Assembly: GCA_045657625.1 (NCBI GenBank)
Contig: JAZOTM010000033.1
Location: 1-5,458, forward strand
DNA: 5,458 nucleotides
Direction: 5' to 3'
DNA from: JAZOTM01 sp045657625
Lineage (GTDB): Bacteria > Bacillota > Clostridia > Lachnospirales > Lachnospiraceae
In this document: in pieces, positions 1 to 5,458 of the stretch
How positions within the stretch are numbered: position 1 is the first letter of the stretch
Layout of the letters: each line of letters begins with the position of its first letter
Position numbers and translations under genes: made by a program
Notes under the pieces: generated by a model
Databases searched by the model: none
What the model was told of the DNA's origin: nothing
Seen by the model: the letters and a program-made list of their open reading frames with translations, nothing else

Positions 1-2
1 CA

Positions 3-86
3 GAGGATAACCTAAATCACCCCTTTTTCACTGAATGCTTGTATTTCGCCACTGCTCCGCCTATTGCAGAAAGGAAATCACTATGA
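3..86 (+). CDS. Possible C-terminal tail of an upstream gene (5' end outside window)
   Basis: Frame 3 is open from the left edge of the window to a TGA at 84-86, giving 27 residues ending in ...PPIAERKSL. The other two forward frames meet TAA within the first 15 bases. The stop overlaps the start of the next gene as ATGA (83-86), the common arrangement for translationally coupled genes in one operon. No start codon, promoter or terminator is seen before the propeller gene, which also fits read-through from an upstream gene. I do not recognise the family from so short a tail. The alternative is a chance open stretch in a leader region, since 27 codons without a stop is not rare. Confidence 0.42.
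   Translation, partial: EDNLNHPFFTECLYFATAPPIAERKSL
71..76 (+). promoter_or_regulatory. Ribosome binding site that sets the start of the propeller glycosidase
   Basis: AAGGAA lies seven bases before the ATG at 83. The in-frame ATG at 35 has no purine-rich sequence in front of it and would add 16 residues unlike the family (a Cys-rich, basic stretch), so 83 is taken as the start. Confidence 0.7.
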
Positions 87-1102
87 TCCATTTTCATACA
101 ACGAAAGTACCTCCGGTTACAAAAGAGGAAATGCTGAAGATCTATGAAACCATCAAGACACCCTATAAGTTAGGTGCGGTCATAAAATGGGAGAATGATT
201 TCACGGACAGCCCCACCGTATTCCGTCAGGGAGATCATTTTTGGATGTATTTTATTGCCGTGTCCAAAGACTGCAGTATTTCGGGCTATGAAACCCATTT
301 GGCAAAATCCGATGATCTCATACATTGGGAATATGTAGGGCCGATCTTCAAACGAAATGACCTGAACCGTTGGGATAGCAAACAATGTGCCGGCTATGCA
401 GCCTTTCCGGACATTACATTTGGCGGAACCAATATGCTGCAGAAAGTCAACGATTCTTATTATATCTCCTATCTTGCAGGCAATAGCGATGGCTACGAGC
501 CGGATCCGTTATATATGGGTCTTGCCAAAAGCTCCGATCCCACAGATCCCAATGGTTTCCAGCGCTTCCCTGAGCCCATTCTGAGACCGGATGATCCGGA
601 TGTGCGATGCTATGAAACGAAAACACTGTATAAAAGCTTTCTCTTTTACGACGAAGCCGGTGTTACCGGGCATCCTTATGTAAATGCTTACAACGCCAAA
701 GACGAATCAGCAAGAGAGAGAATTTTCCTGGCTGTTTCCGACGATGCCCAGCATTGGCAGCGATACGGTGATCGCCCGGTGATCGATTTGATTACCGGAA
801 CGGAGGATGGTATCATTTGCGGCGATCCACAAATCTTCAAAATCGATGATATCTATGTTATGCTGTTTTTCAGGTTAGAGGCAGGAAAGCCGGCATATAA
901 CACCTTCGCCTGCTCCAGAAATTTGGTCGACTGGACGATTTGGGATGGTGAGCCTCTGATCAAAAGCGAATACCCTTGGGAAAATGTCCACGCCCACAAA
1001 TCCTGGTTCATACGACACAACGACTGTAATTATCATTATTACTGTGCGGTCAATTCCCAAAACGAGCGCTTTATAGCCCTTGCTGTTTCTGAGAATCCTT
1101 AA
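83..1102 (+). CDS. Five-bladed beta-propeller glycosidase-like protein (GH43/GH130-type fold)
   Basis: The product is 339 residues, with no signal peptide or membrane segment, so it is probably a cytoplasmic enzyme acting on imported oligosaccharides. The propeller is visible as a repeated blade motif of the form A-x-S-x-D/N-L-x-x-W: AKSDDLIHWEYVG (74-86), AVSDDAQHWQRYG (217-229) and ACSRNLVDWTIWDG (276-289), with a related AKSSDP at 148-153. Candidate active-site acids are D42 in DSPTVF (the first-blade Asp position in such enzymes), E178 in CYETKTLYKS and D248 in GDPQIF; these assignments are inferred from position only. A C-terminal AHKSWFI...YHYYCAVN segment (314-334) closes the domain. 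The length fits single-domain GH43/GH130-like proteins. Substrate is not readable from sequence: the neighbouring alpha-mannosidase suggests a mannose-containing glycan. The gene probably shares an operon with the gene ending at 86 and is followed by its own terminator. Confidence 0.8.
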   Translation: MIHFHTTKVPPVTKEEMLKIYETIKTPYKLGAVIKWENDFTDSPTVFRQGDHFWMYFIAVSKDCSISGYETHLAKSDDLIHWEYVGPIFKRNDLNRWDSKQCAGYAAFPDITFGGTNMLQKVNDSYYISYLAGNSDGYEPDPLYMGLAKSSDPTDPNGFQRFPEPILRPDDPDVRCYETKTLYKSFLFYDEAGVTGHPYVNAYNAKDESARERIFLAVSDDAQHWQRYGDRPVIDLITGTEDGIICGDPQIFKIDDIYVMLFFRLEAGKPAYNTFACSRNLVDWTIWDGEPLIKSEYPWENVHAHKSWFIRHNDCNYHYYCAVNSQNERFIALAVSENP

Positions 1103-1137
1103 AAGAAAAAACTTTATTATAATATTCATTATAAATT

Positions 1138-1177
1138 GGCAGCGTCTCAATGTAAATGAGTCGCTGCCTTTGCTTTT
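1138..1177 (+). terminator. Intrinsic terminator of the propeller glycosidase operon
   Basis: GGCAGCGTCTCA (1138-1149) pairs with TGAGTCGCTGCC (1157-1168), a 12-position stem with a single T-T mismatch and a seven-base loop, followed by TTTGCTTTT (1169-1177). It lies 35 bases after the stop codon at 1102. On the minus strand the hairpin is followed by a mixed AT sequence without a T-run, so it should be much weaker for the convergent AraC remnant. Confidence 0.88.
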
Positions 1178-1185
1178 GCAAAGAT

Positions 1186-1656
1186 CTACTTTTTGTATAG
1201 CTCCTTAATATAATTCTTCGGTGATATTCCGATTTTATTTTTGAAAACAGTAGAAAAATAAAGTGGGTCTGAATATCCAGACAAAAAAGCAACATTTTTT
1301 ATGGAGTCCAACCCATTTTCAAAAAGAGAAATGGCATACTTGATTCGAAACATATGCAAATATTCCGTATACCCCATACCGGTTTCCTTCTTAAAGATGT
1401 GCGACAAATACTTTGCATTATAGCCTAACTGTTCCGCAATGGAAACCATAGACAAATTCGGATCTGAAAAATTATCTTCCGTTATTTCCATAATGGTGCT
1501 GATGCAATTGTTTACTTTTGAATTTTCTGACGCAAACCTCGAAAATGTGTATAAAAGGATGCTTTCAGAAACAAGATCAATATTCTCTTTGGTTTCATCG
1601 ACTATCTTTTTTGATAGACTTAAACTGTAGACATTTTGTTGTTCTTGACTATTTTT
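1186..1656 (-). pseudogene. AraC-family regulator remnant, N-terminal sensor domain missing
   Basis: The frame encodes an AraC/XylS-type DNA-binding domain with both helix-turn-helix units: LSMVSIAEQLGYNAKYLSHIF and, near the C-terminus, IKNVAFLSGYSDPLYFSTVF followed by K...GISPKNYIKEL, the family signature. The first ATG is at 1489-1491 (101 residues), but it has no ribosome binding site and starts inside the first helix of the domain. The same frame stays open for another 55 codons upstream to 1656, and these read like the linker before an AraC domain (SESILLYTFSRFASENSKVN). It then meets TAA at 1657-1659. No ATG, GTG or TTG occurs in the extension. Full-length relatives are roughly 250-300 residues with a cupin sensor domain in front. 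Here that half is absent and its place is taken by the ROK promoter and gene. The DNA-binding part has no frameshift or stop, so loss may be recent, or a short DNA-binding-only protein may still be made. Confidence 0.8.
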
Positions 1657-1688
1657 TTAAAAACATATAGTATATAAGAAAGAACAAA
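1635..1688. repeat. Imperfect inverted repeat flanking the ROK promoter (candidate operator)
   Basis: TTTGTTGTTCTT (1635-1646) is matched in reverse complement by AAGAAAGAACAAA (1676-1688), in two blocks of 6 and 5 bp with a small internal offset. One arm abuts the -35 element and the other lies near the expected transcription start. Between them, in the promoter spacer, is T7A5 (1652-1663), containing the palindrome TTTTTAAAAA. ROK repressors such as Mlc and NagC bind AT-flanked palindromes, so autoregulation is plausible; in DNA this AT-rich, such symmetry can also arise by chance. Confidence 0.3.
1645..1673 (+). promoter_or_regulatory. Sigma-70-type promoter of the ROK regulator
   Basis: TTGACT (1645-1650) is a 5/6 match to the -35 consensus. 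TAGTAT (1668-1673) is a 4/6 match to the -10 with a 17-base spacer; the overlapping TATAGT (1666-1671) is the alternative with 15 bases. The start codon follows at 1702, leaving a leader of about 20-25 bases. The -35 lies within the open frame of the AraC remnant on the other strand. Confidence 0.6.
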
Positions 1689-1692
1689 GGAA
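1686..1692 (+). promoter_or_regulatory. Ribosome binding site that sets the ROK start
   Basis: AAAGGAA ends nine bases before ATG 1702. An in-frame GTG at 1693 would add three residues but directly abuts this site, which is too close for initiation, so 1702 is preferred. Confidence 0.65.
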
Positions 1693-1701
1693 GTGAAAAC
1701 A

Positions 1702-2838
1702 ATGCGGAAAGGTGCTAATCTGGAAACGATCAAGGACGGAAACTGTAAGTTGGTTCTGTCTTGTTTGCAAAACCAACAGGTTTCCAGAGCAGAAATTGCA
1801 GATATAACAGGGCTTGCCCGTTCCACAGTGACAGCCATTACAAAAGACTTAATTGCTAAGGGTCAGATTTGCGAGGTAGGTACAGAATCTACTGCTATCG
1901 GAAGATCACCTATTTTACTTGACATCGTAAAAGACTACCGTTATGTGATGGGCATTTTATTGCACAGAAGGGAAATTGCCGTGTGCGTTGTAAATCTAAA
2001 AATGGAATGTCTGGAAGCAATATCCCTACCAATTGCACAAGTAGAATCCCCCCAGAAAGCCATACAATGGGCTTTTGACCAAGGAAAACGCATCTTTAGC
2101 AAACATAAAATCGCTTGGGAGAAATGTGCCGCAATCGGCATCAATTCTCCAGGCCCGTTAAACAACAAAACCGGGGAAATATTCAATCCGCCGGATTTTA
2201 ATTTGTTTCACTATTTTAATCCTGTAGAGTACTTATCCTCTCTTTGCAACATTCCGATTCATGTCAGCAATGCATCTATATTGATGGCAGTATATGAAAC
2301 ACAGCAAAACAAATCCTTAACAGATTTTCTTTTTGTGGTTATTGACCGGGGAGTGGGAGCGGCTATTGTCCAAAACGGGCAAATCTTTCATGGTGGAAAC
2401 GGGTTTGCTGGTGAGTTTGGTCACATGAGTGTCGATATAAACGGAAAGCTTTGTACCTGCGGTAACCGTGGTTGTTTGGAAGATTATATCACCAGGAAGG
2501 CCATTGAAGAGCAGTTTCATTTAGATTCCTACGCTGAAATGATCGATCGTGCCTATGAGGGCGATTCGAGTGCCACGGCTGTATTGGATCACATTGCACG
2601 GCTCTTTGCCATGGGAATCACTAATGCGGTCAATCTTTTGGATATGGATGTAGTTGTGATTGCCGGAGAACTCAATTATCGTCACGAGTTGCTGTTTTCA
2701 CGGATTCAAGCAAGAGTCAATCAAAGTATTATTCGTCCTAAAGGTTTTCCTTTAAAGGTAGTCCCATCCGATATCACAAAAGATGGCAATATATCCTACA
2801 TTACTTCTGTTGCGTTACAAAAGTATTTCAATCCATAA
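1702..2838 (+). CDS. ROK-family transcriptional regulator
   Basis: The product is 378 residues, the usual length for ROK repressors (XylR/NagC/Mlc type), and cytoplasmic. An N-terminal winged helix-turn-helix occupies about residues 15-75 (SRAEIADITGLARSTVTAIT at 28-47, then GRSPILL at 67-73). The C-terminal ROK sugar-binding fold carries GINSPGPL (136-143), GEFGH (237-241) and CTCGNRGCLE (251-260). H241, C251, C253 and C258 reproduce the 10/2/5 spacing of the zinc ligands of E. coli Mlc. Two kinase features are lost. The Asp of the NDAN motif is Asn190 (VSNAS), and the GTG of the phosphate-binding loop reads DRGVG (215-219). It should therefore bind a sugar or sugar phosphate without phosphorylating it and act as a repressor. 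Likely targets are its own promoter and the flanking glycan genes (inference). It is divergently placed to the AraC remnant and convergent with the isomerase gene, 15 bases from that gene's stop. Confidence 0.93.
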   Translation: MRKGANLETIKDGNCKLVLSCLQNQQVSRAEIADITGLARSTVTAITKDLIAKGQICEVGTESTAIGRSPILLDIVKDYRYVMGILLHRREIAVCVVNLKMECLEAISLPIAQVESPQKAIQWAFDQGKRIFSKHKIAWEKCAAIGINSPGPLNNKTGEIFNPPDFNLFHYFNPVEYLSSLCNIPIHVSNASILMAVYETQQNKSLTDFLFVVIDRGVGAAIVQNGQIFHGGNGFAGEFGHMSVDINGKLCTCGNRGCLEDYITRKAIEEQFHLDSYAEMIDRAYEGDSSATAVLDHIARLFAMGITNAVNLLDMDVVVIAGELNYRHELLFSRIQARVNQSIIRPKGFPLKVVPSDITKDGNISYITSVALQKYFNP

Positions 2839-2843
2839 TTTTT

Positions 2844-2916
2844 ACTACTCTGATTACACAGGCGGCAAGCAGGTCACCCACTGCAAATCGCCTTGTGTGG
2901 TCAGGGTAGTTTTTTT
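2844..2916 (+). terminator. Intrinsic terminator of the ROK gene, embedded in the 3' end of the isomerase gene
   Basis: The left arm at 2844-2864 (starting ACTACTCTGA) pairs with 2889-2910 (ending TCAGGGTAGT): blocks of 5, 4, 5 and 4 bp (ACTAC, CTGA, ACACA, GGCG) separated by small mismatches and one bulge. Seven T follow (2910-2916). The loop contains a further GCAG/CTGC pairing (2869-2872 with 2880-2883). It begins five bases after the ROK stop. The hairpin and T-tract cover the last 20 or so codons of the isomerase gene on the opposite strand. No T-run follows the hairpin in the minus direction, so termination should favour the plus strand. Confidence 0.72.
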
Positions 2917-3909
2917 ACTTACAGCATAGGGCAAAAAGAAGTAGTCACCCTTTTTGACTTCCCACATTTCAGCATCGCAGTACAAATACCCACTGCCCTC
3001 AATAATCACATAGATTGCAGGTGCGTGTGATAAAATCTCTGTTCCTTTTGAAAGTGTCGTACGCTCCACAGCAAAGCATGGCGTATCATTATAAGATATC
3101 AGCTGTTCTTGCATACAGTTTTCCGTCTGTTTTAGAACGACAGGTTGCTTTTGCACATACTCCATAACATGATGACCTATGGCAGTGTAGTCAAACACAT
3201 CCAAAGCCACATTCTTATCGAGACCTATATACATTTCCTGATGATTCAGTGCATAGTCGCCGCACCAATATTCCGGTTGGATTGTAAAATCTGTTGGTTC
3301 TTGAACTTCCAAAATCAAGCAACCGTATCCGATAGCGTGTACCAGTTTGGCAGGAATTAGAAACACATCTGACGGTTTCACCTCCACCCGGTGAAGTAAA
3401 TTAACCATAGCATCTTTGTTGGTTCTGCTATCTTCAACGGCCTTTGAAAAATCCTCTTTAGATATTTCATCACGGAACCCAAAATACAAACACGCACCCG
3501 GGCGGGTAGCAAGCACCAGCCACGACTCGGTTTTACCAAATTCACTATTAAAATGGATTCGGGAAAAGGATTTGTCGGGATGCGCCTGTACCGGCAATCG
3601 GATCGCACTATCCAAAATTTTTGTTAATACACCAAAACATGATCGTTCTCCAAGCAATTCACGCGGATATTTCTTCAATAATTCATCGAAATAAAATCCT
3701 GTTCCTCGAACCACAGAGATACCTTCTTGTGGATCAAGACTGTCCTTATTGAGGGATTTTACATTCGATGCAATCCATTCTTCCGGATAGTAGCCGTCTG
3801 TCGAATTATCTCCAAAAAAATCTGCAAACAATGCACCACCTGTATAAACCCTATTGACCCTGTTTTTTTCAAAAAAGATGGGATGTGTTACAACTGATTC
3901 TATGTTCAT
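2854..3909 (-). CDS. Class I mannose-6-phosphate isomerase-like zinc enzyme
   Basis: Enzymes of this family interconvert mannose-6-P and fructose-6-P in the cytoplasm, feeding mannose into glycolysis. The 351-residue length lies between short Bacillus-type and longer E. coli-type ManA. The metal site is complete: Q108 and H110 in PVQAHPD, E128 in GKTESW, and H191 in PAKLVHAIG. A C-terminal cupin-like beta-domain follows (about 290-351, with IIEGSGYLYC and KKGDYFFLPY). One departure stands out: ten residues after E201 of LILEVQEPTDF, where ManA proteins carry a conserved active-site Arg, this protein has Gln211 (TIQPEYWCGDY). Activity on mannose-6-P is therefore likely from context but not certain; a different sugar or sugar phosphate is possible. 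The start is supported by AGGA (complement of 3916-3919) six bases before the ATG. It lies 91 bases downstream of the alpha-mannosidase on the same strand, probably in one operon, with a possible extra promoter in the gap. Confidence 0.82.
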   Translation of the reverse strand: MNIESVVTHPIFFEKNRVNRVYTGGALFADFFGDNSTDGYYPEEWIASNVKSLNKDSLDPQEGISVVRGTGFYFDELLKKYPRELLGERSCFGVLTKILDSAIRLPVQAHPDKSFSRIHFNSEFGKTESWLVLATRPGACLYFGFRDEISKEDFSKAVEDSRTNKDAMVNLLHRVEVKPSDVFLIPAKLVHAIGYGCLILEVQEPTDFTIQPEYWCGDYALNHQEMYIGLDKNVALDVFDYTAIGHHVMEYVQKQPVVLKQTENCMQEQLISYNDTPCFAVERTTLSKGTEILSHAPAIYVIIEGSGYLYCDAEMWEVKKGDYFFLPYAVSKKTTLTTQGDLQWVTCLPPV

Positions 3910-3933
3910 AATAATTCCTACTTTCTAGGTAAT

Positions 3934-3969
3934 ACGAATAATCTTCATCCAAGACGCAGTGATATTCGT
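3934..3969. repeat. Inverted repeat in the leader of the isomerase gene
   Basis: ACGAATA (3934-3940) and TATTCGT (3963-3969) are perfect reverse complements separated by 22 bases; allowing one bulged base adds two more pairs inward. On the minus strand it starts just downstream of a TATAAT element, so it could be an operator or a weak leader hairpin. Nothing in the sequence decides between these, and chance is possible. Confidence 0.3.
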
Positions 3970-3975
3970 GCTCTA

Positions 3976-4004
3976 ATTATAAGTCCACCTATCGTTACAA
4001 TCAG
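3976..4004 (-). promoter_or_regulatory. Possible internal promoter for the isomerase gene
   Basis: Read on the minus strand, a perfect TATAAT (complement of 3976-3981) lies 17 bases after CTGATT (complement of 3999-4004), a 3/6 match to the -35 consensus that overlaps the alpha-mannosidase stop codon. A start near 3969 would give a leader of about 60 bases. Because the -35 is weak, the gene may depend mainly on read-through from the alpha-mannosidase. Confidence 0.35.
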
Positions 4005-5458
4005 GATAGTAATGGGCACTCAGCAATTGATCCGTGTGTAATCCGATAAGTAACTACTTTGTGATGTTTCAGTTCTACACAAGATTTGATATTTAAACTT
4101 GGCATCAAGACTTCTGTAGAAATCGTCTCATTATGAGGGTTAAAAAGCCGAAGGATATAACCGTTTCCGTCTTCTGCTAATTTCAAAGCAGAAATTCGAA
4201 TACGTGAATCAGAAAGGGATATCAATTGCGGTAAAGACTGACCGGTACCGCCGGGGAAAATATTATAGGTCAAGAACTTTTCATTTTCAACCGCGGCATA
4301 ATGCTCGGCTTTAGCAATCCGTTCTTCTTCCGAAACGCCAAGTATACGCAAGCGAATATTTCGTTCCCCTTGCTCTGCACGGGGTAAATAACGGTTAAAT
4401 TCCATAAAGGGTCTTGTGCCGAGAGGATGTCCTGCATAAGCAGAGGAACGCAGCAAGGTCTGACGCATAACAGAACCTGTATTACAAGCTCCATAGTTCT
4501 GGGTATTGATCAGTACGATGGACATCCCGTTTTCCTGTGCACTGATCCAGCGTTGAGCTTGACTTTCTGTGCCGTCACTATATAGCATTTTTTCGCCAAA
4601 CATACCTTGTCCGTAATACACAGGCTTTTTCATATTGGTAGGCACAGCTAAACGTAGGCACACATCCTTGTCCATAAAGAAGGTGGTAATATCCATAGAA
4701 AAATCAGCACCTTTTTTAGGCAGTGTATAAGCAATCCGTGCCTGAGAATTTTCATATCCGAAAAGCACTTCCAACCGGGTATAAATTGGGCCATCTTCAA
4801 TAATTCGAATATTTTTAAAATCAGGATCATGTACACCGCAGATCCTTGCCGCTTCCTGCGCATCAAGTAGTGTAAATTCACCTTTCTTCTGATCAATGGC
4901 AATGGTATCCACACGCCACGGATCCGCCGTGTCATGGAACACTTCCAATGAAAATGCACCGGATTGCACCAACTGTGTACCGTTCACCTGGAAACTGTCA
5001 ACCAATCCAGTTTTACAGTTAAGGGCAAATTTCATATCGCCGTTATCAAATTTGAAGAAATCATTATCTATTTGCTGAAACACTGGCTTCTCAATCTCGT
5101 ACGGATACAAATCAATACGGGTAAGCGTAGTAGGTTTGAAGGGATAACGAATCACAACACGCTTACGCCAGTCCAGCGTAAAGTTATTCCCTTCTTCTTT
5201 AACAATTTGACAAGAAACCTCTTGACCGTCAATATACGCATGGAATACCGTGTGTGCAGTTCCCCAATTTTGATCTGCAAGCATACACTCGCATTCAATC
5301 AAATCATCTACCGGGTAAGGATGGGGATTCCAAACAAATAAAGGGATCGCTCCATTTACAGCAGCCTGCTGGGACGACGTCAATGCAAACATGGCTTTTG
5401 TGTGGATACGTTCTACAATTTCCAAGCCATAATTCGCAATACGAATGGACTCCTGTTC
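4001..5458 (-). CDS. GH38 alpha-mannosidase, C-terminal half (5' end beyond window)
   Basis: This frame is open from the right edge to a TGA at 4001-4003, 485 residues. It contains the all-beta C-terminal region of glycoside hydrolase family 38. In order: the end of the helical domain (SIRIANYGLEIVERIHTKAM, about 5449-5390); the entry to the first beta-domain, IPLFVWNPHPYPVD (5347-5306), of the usual 'vfNp.p' type; the ...EDGPIYTRLEV segment (about 4837-4796); TLLRS (about 4489-4475); and the closing sheet ALKLAEDGNGYILRLFNP (4219-4166). Bacterial GH38 enzymes are about 850-1050 residues, so the catalytic barrel with its Asp nucleophile and the zinc ligands lies outside the window. A TTG at 5425 is not the start: conserved sequence continues upstream of it without a break. 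The family cleaves alpha-linked mannose from N-glycans, mannans or short mannosides. No break or frameshift is seen. It is probably co-transcribed with the isomerase gene. Confidence 0.92.
   Translation of the reverse strand, partial: EQESIRIANYGLEIVERIHTKAMFALTSSQQAAVNGAIPLFVWNPHPYPVDDLIECECMLADQNWGTAHTVFHAYIDGQEVSCQIVKEEGNNFTLDWRKRVVIRYPFKPTTLTRIDLYPYEIEKPVFQQIDNDFFKFDNGDMKFALNCKTGLVDSFQVNGTQLVQSGAFSLEVFHDTADPWRVDTIAIDQKKGEFTLLDAQEAARICGVHDPDFKNIRIIEDGPIYTRLEVLFGYENSQARIAYTLPKKGADFSMDITTFFMDKDVCLRLAVPTNMKKPVYYGQGMFGEKMLYSDGTESQAQRWISAQENGMSIVLINTQNYGACNTGSVMRQTLLRSSAYAGHPLGTRPFMEFNRYLPRAEQGERNIRLRILGVSEEERIAKAEHYAAVENEKFLTYNIFPGGTGQSLPQLISLSDSRIRISALKLAEDGNGYILRLFNPHNETISTEVLMPSLNIKSCVELKHHKVVTYRITHGSIAECPLLS

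Noticed and set aside
35..82. N-terminal extension of the propeller protein from the ATG at 35
   Set aside because: There is no ribosome binding site before 35, whereas AAGGAA is well placed before 83. The extra 16 residues do not look like a domain or a signal peptide.
1071..1295. Minus-strand open frame across the terminator and the AraC remnant's 3' end
   Set aside because: It crosses a strong terminator hairpin and overlaps the real AraC frame. Its composition (repeated Leu, Phe, Lys, Gln) resembles no protein family.
1439..1630. Plus-strand open frame of 63 codons opposite the AraC linker
   Set aside because: It is antisense to sequence that reads as an AraC linker, and has no ribosome binding site or family resemblance.
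1693..1701. GTG at 1693 as the ROK start
   Set aside because: The ribosome binding site at 1686-1692 directly abuts it, leaving no spacing; ATG 1702 has normal spacing.
4964..5341. Plus-strand open frame of 125 codons within the alpha-mannosidase
   Set aside because: It is antisense to a well-conserved GH38 region, has no ribosome binding site and no recognisable domain, so it is a shadow frame.
3931..5446. Shared 9-mer AATACGAAT at 3931-3939 and 5438-5446 as a regulatory repeat
   Set aside because: One copy lies in the alpha-mannosidase coding region; two short matches in a 5.4 kb AT-rich window are expected by chance.

Overview
The window looks like part of a glycan-catabolism locus from a low-to-moderate G+C Bacillota (Firmicutes), probably an anaerobic gut-type Clostridia. 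The reasons are AGGA-type ribosome binding sites, AT-rich promoters, intrinsic terminators with U-tracts, and the protein families present (ROK regulator, AraC regulator, GH38 alpha-mannosidase, cupin-type sugar-phosphate isomerase). The assignment to a group is inference from style, not from a marker gene. No RNA genes, CRISPR arrays, insertion sequences or phage genes were seen.

Layout, left to right. A short open frame ending at 86 is probably the tail of an upstream gene. It overlaps by four bases (ATGA) the start of a 339-residue beta-propeller glycosidase-like gene (83-1102, +), which ends in a strong intrinsic terminator (1138-1177). Facing it on the minus strand is a 5'-truncated AraC-family regulator (1186-1656). 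Its DNA-binding domain is intact but its N-terminal sensor domain is missing. A promoter at about 1645-1673 then drives a ROK-family transcriptional regulator (1702-2838, +). The ROK terminator hairpin lies inside the 3' end of the next, convergent gene, a class I mannose-6-phosphate isomerase-like protein (2854-3909, -). Upstream of that on the same strand is the C-terminal half of a GH38 alpha-mannosidase (4001-5458, -), whose catalytic half lies beyond the right edge.

How the genes fit together (inference). The alpha-mannosidase would release mannose from an alpha-mannoside such as an N-glycan or yeast-mannan fragment. A hexokinase outside the window would phosphorylate it, and the isomerase would convert mannose-6-P to fructose-6-P. 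The propeller enzyme would trim another part of the same or a related glycan. The ROK protein keeps the Mlc-type zinc site but has lost the catalytic Asp of sugar kinases, so it should be a sugar-responsive repressor of this locus. The two points most worth a second look are the Arg-to-Gln change at the usual active-site position of the isomerase and the AraC remnant cut off at the ROK promoter. I found no clear sign of an entirely new system; the rest is conventional carbohydrate metabolism.
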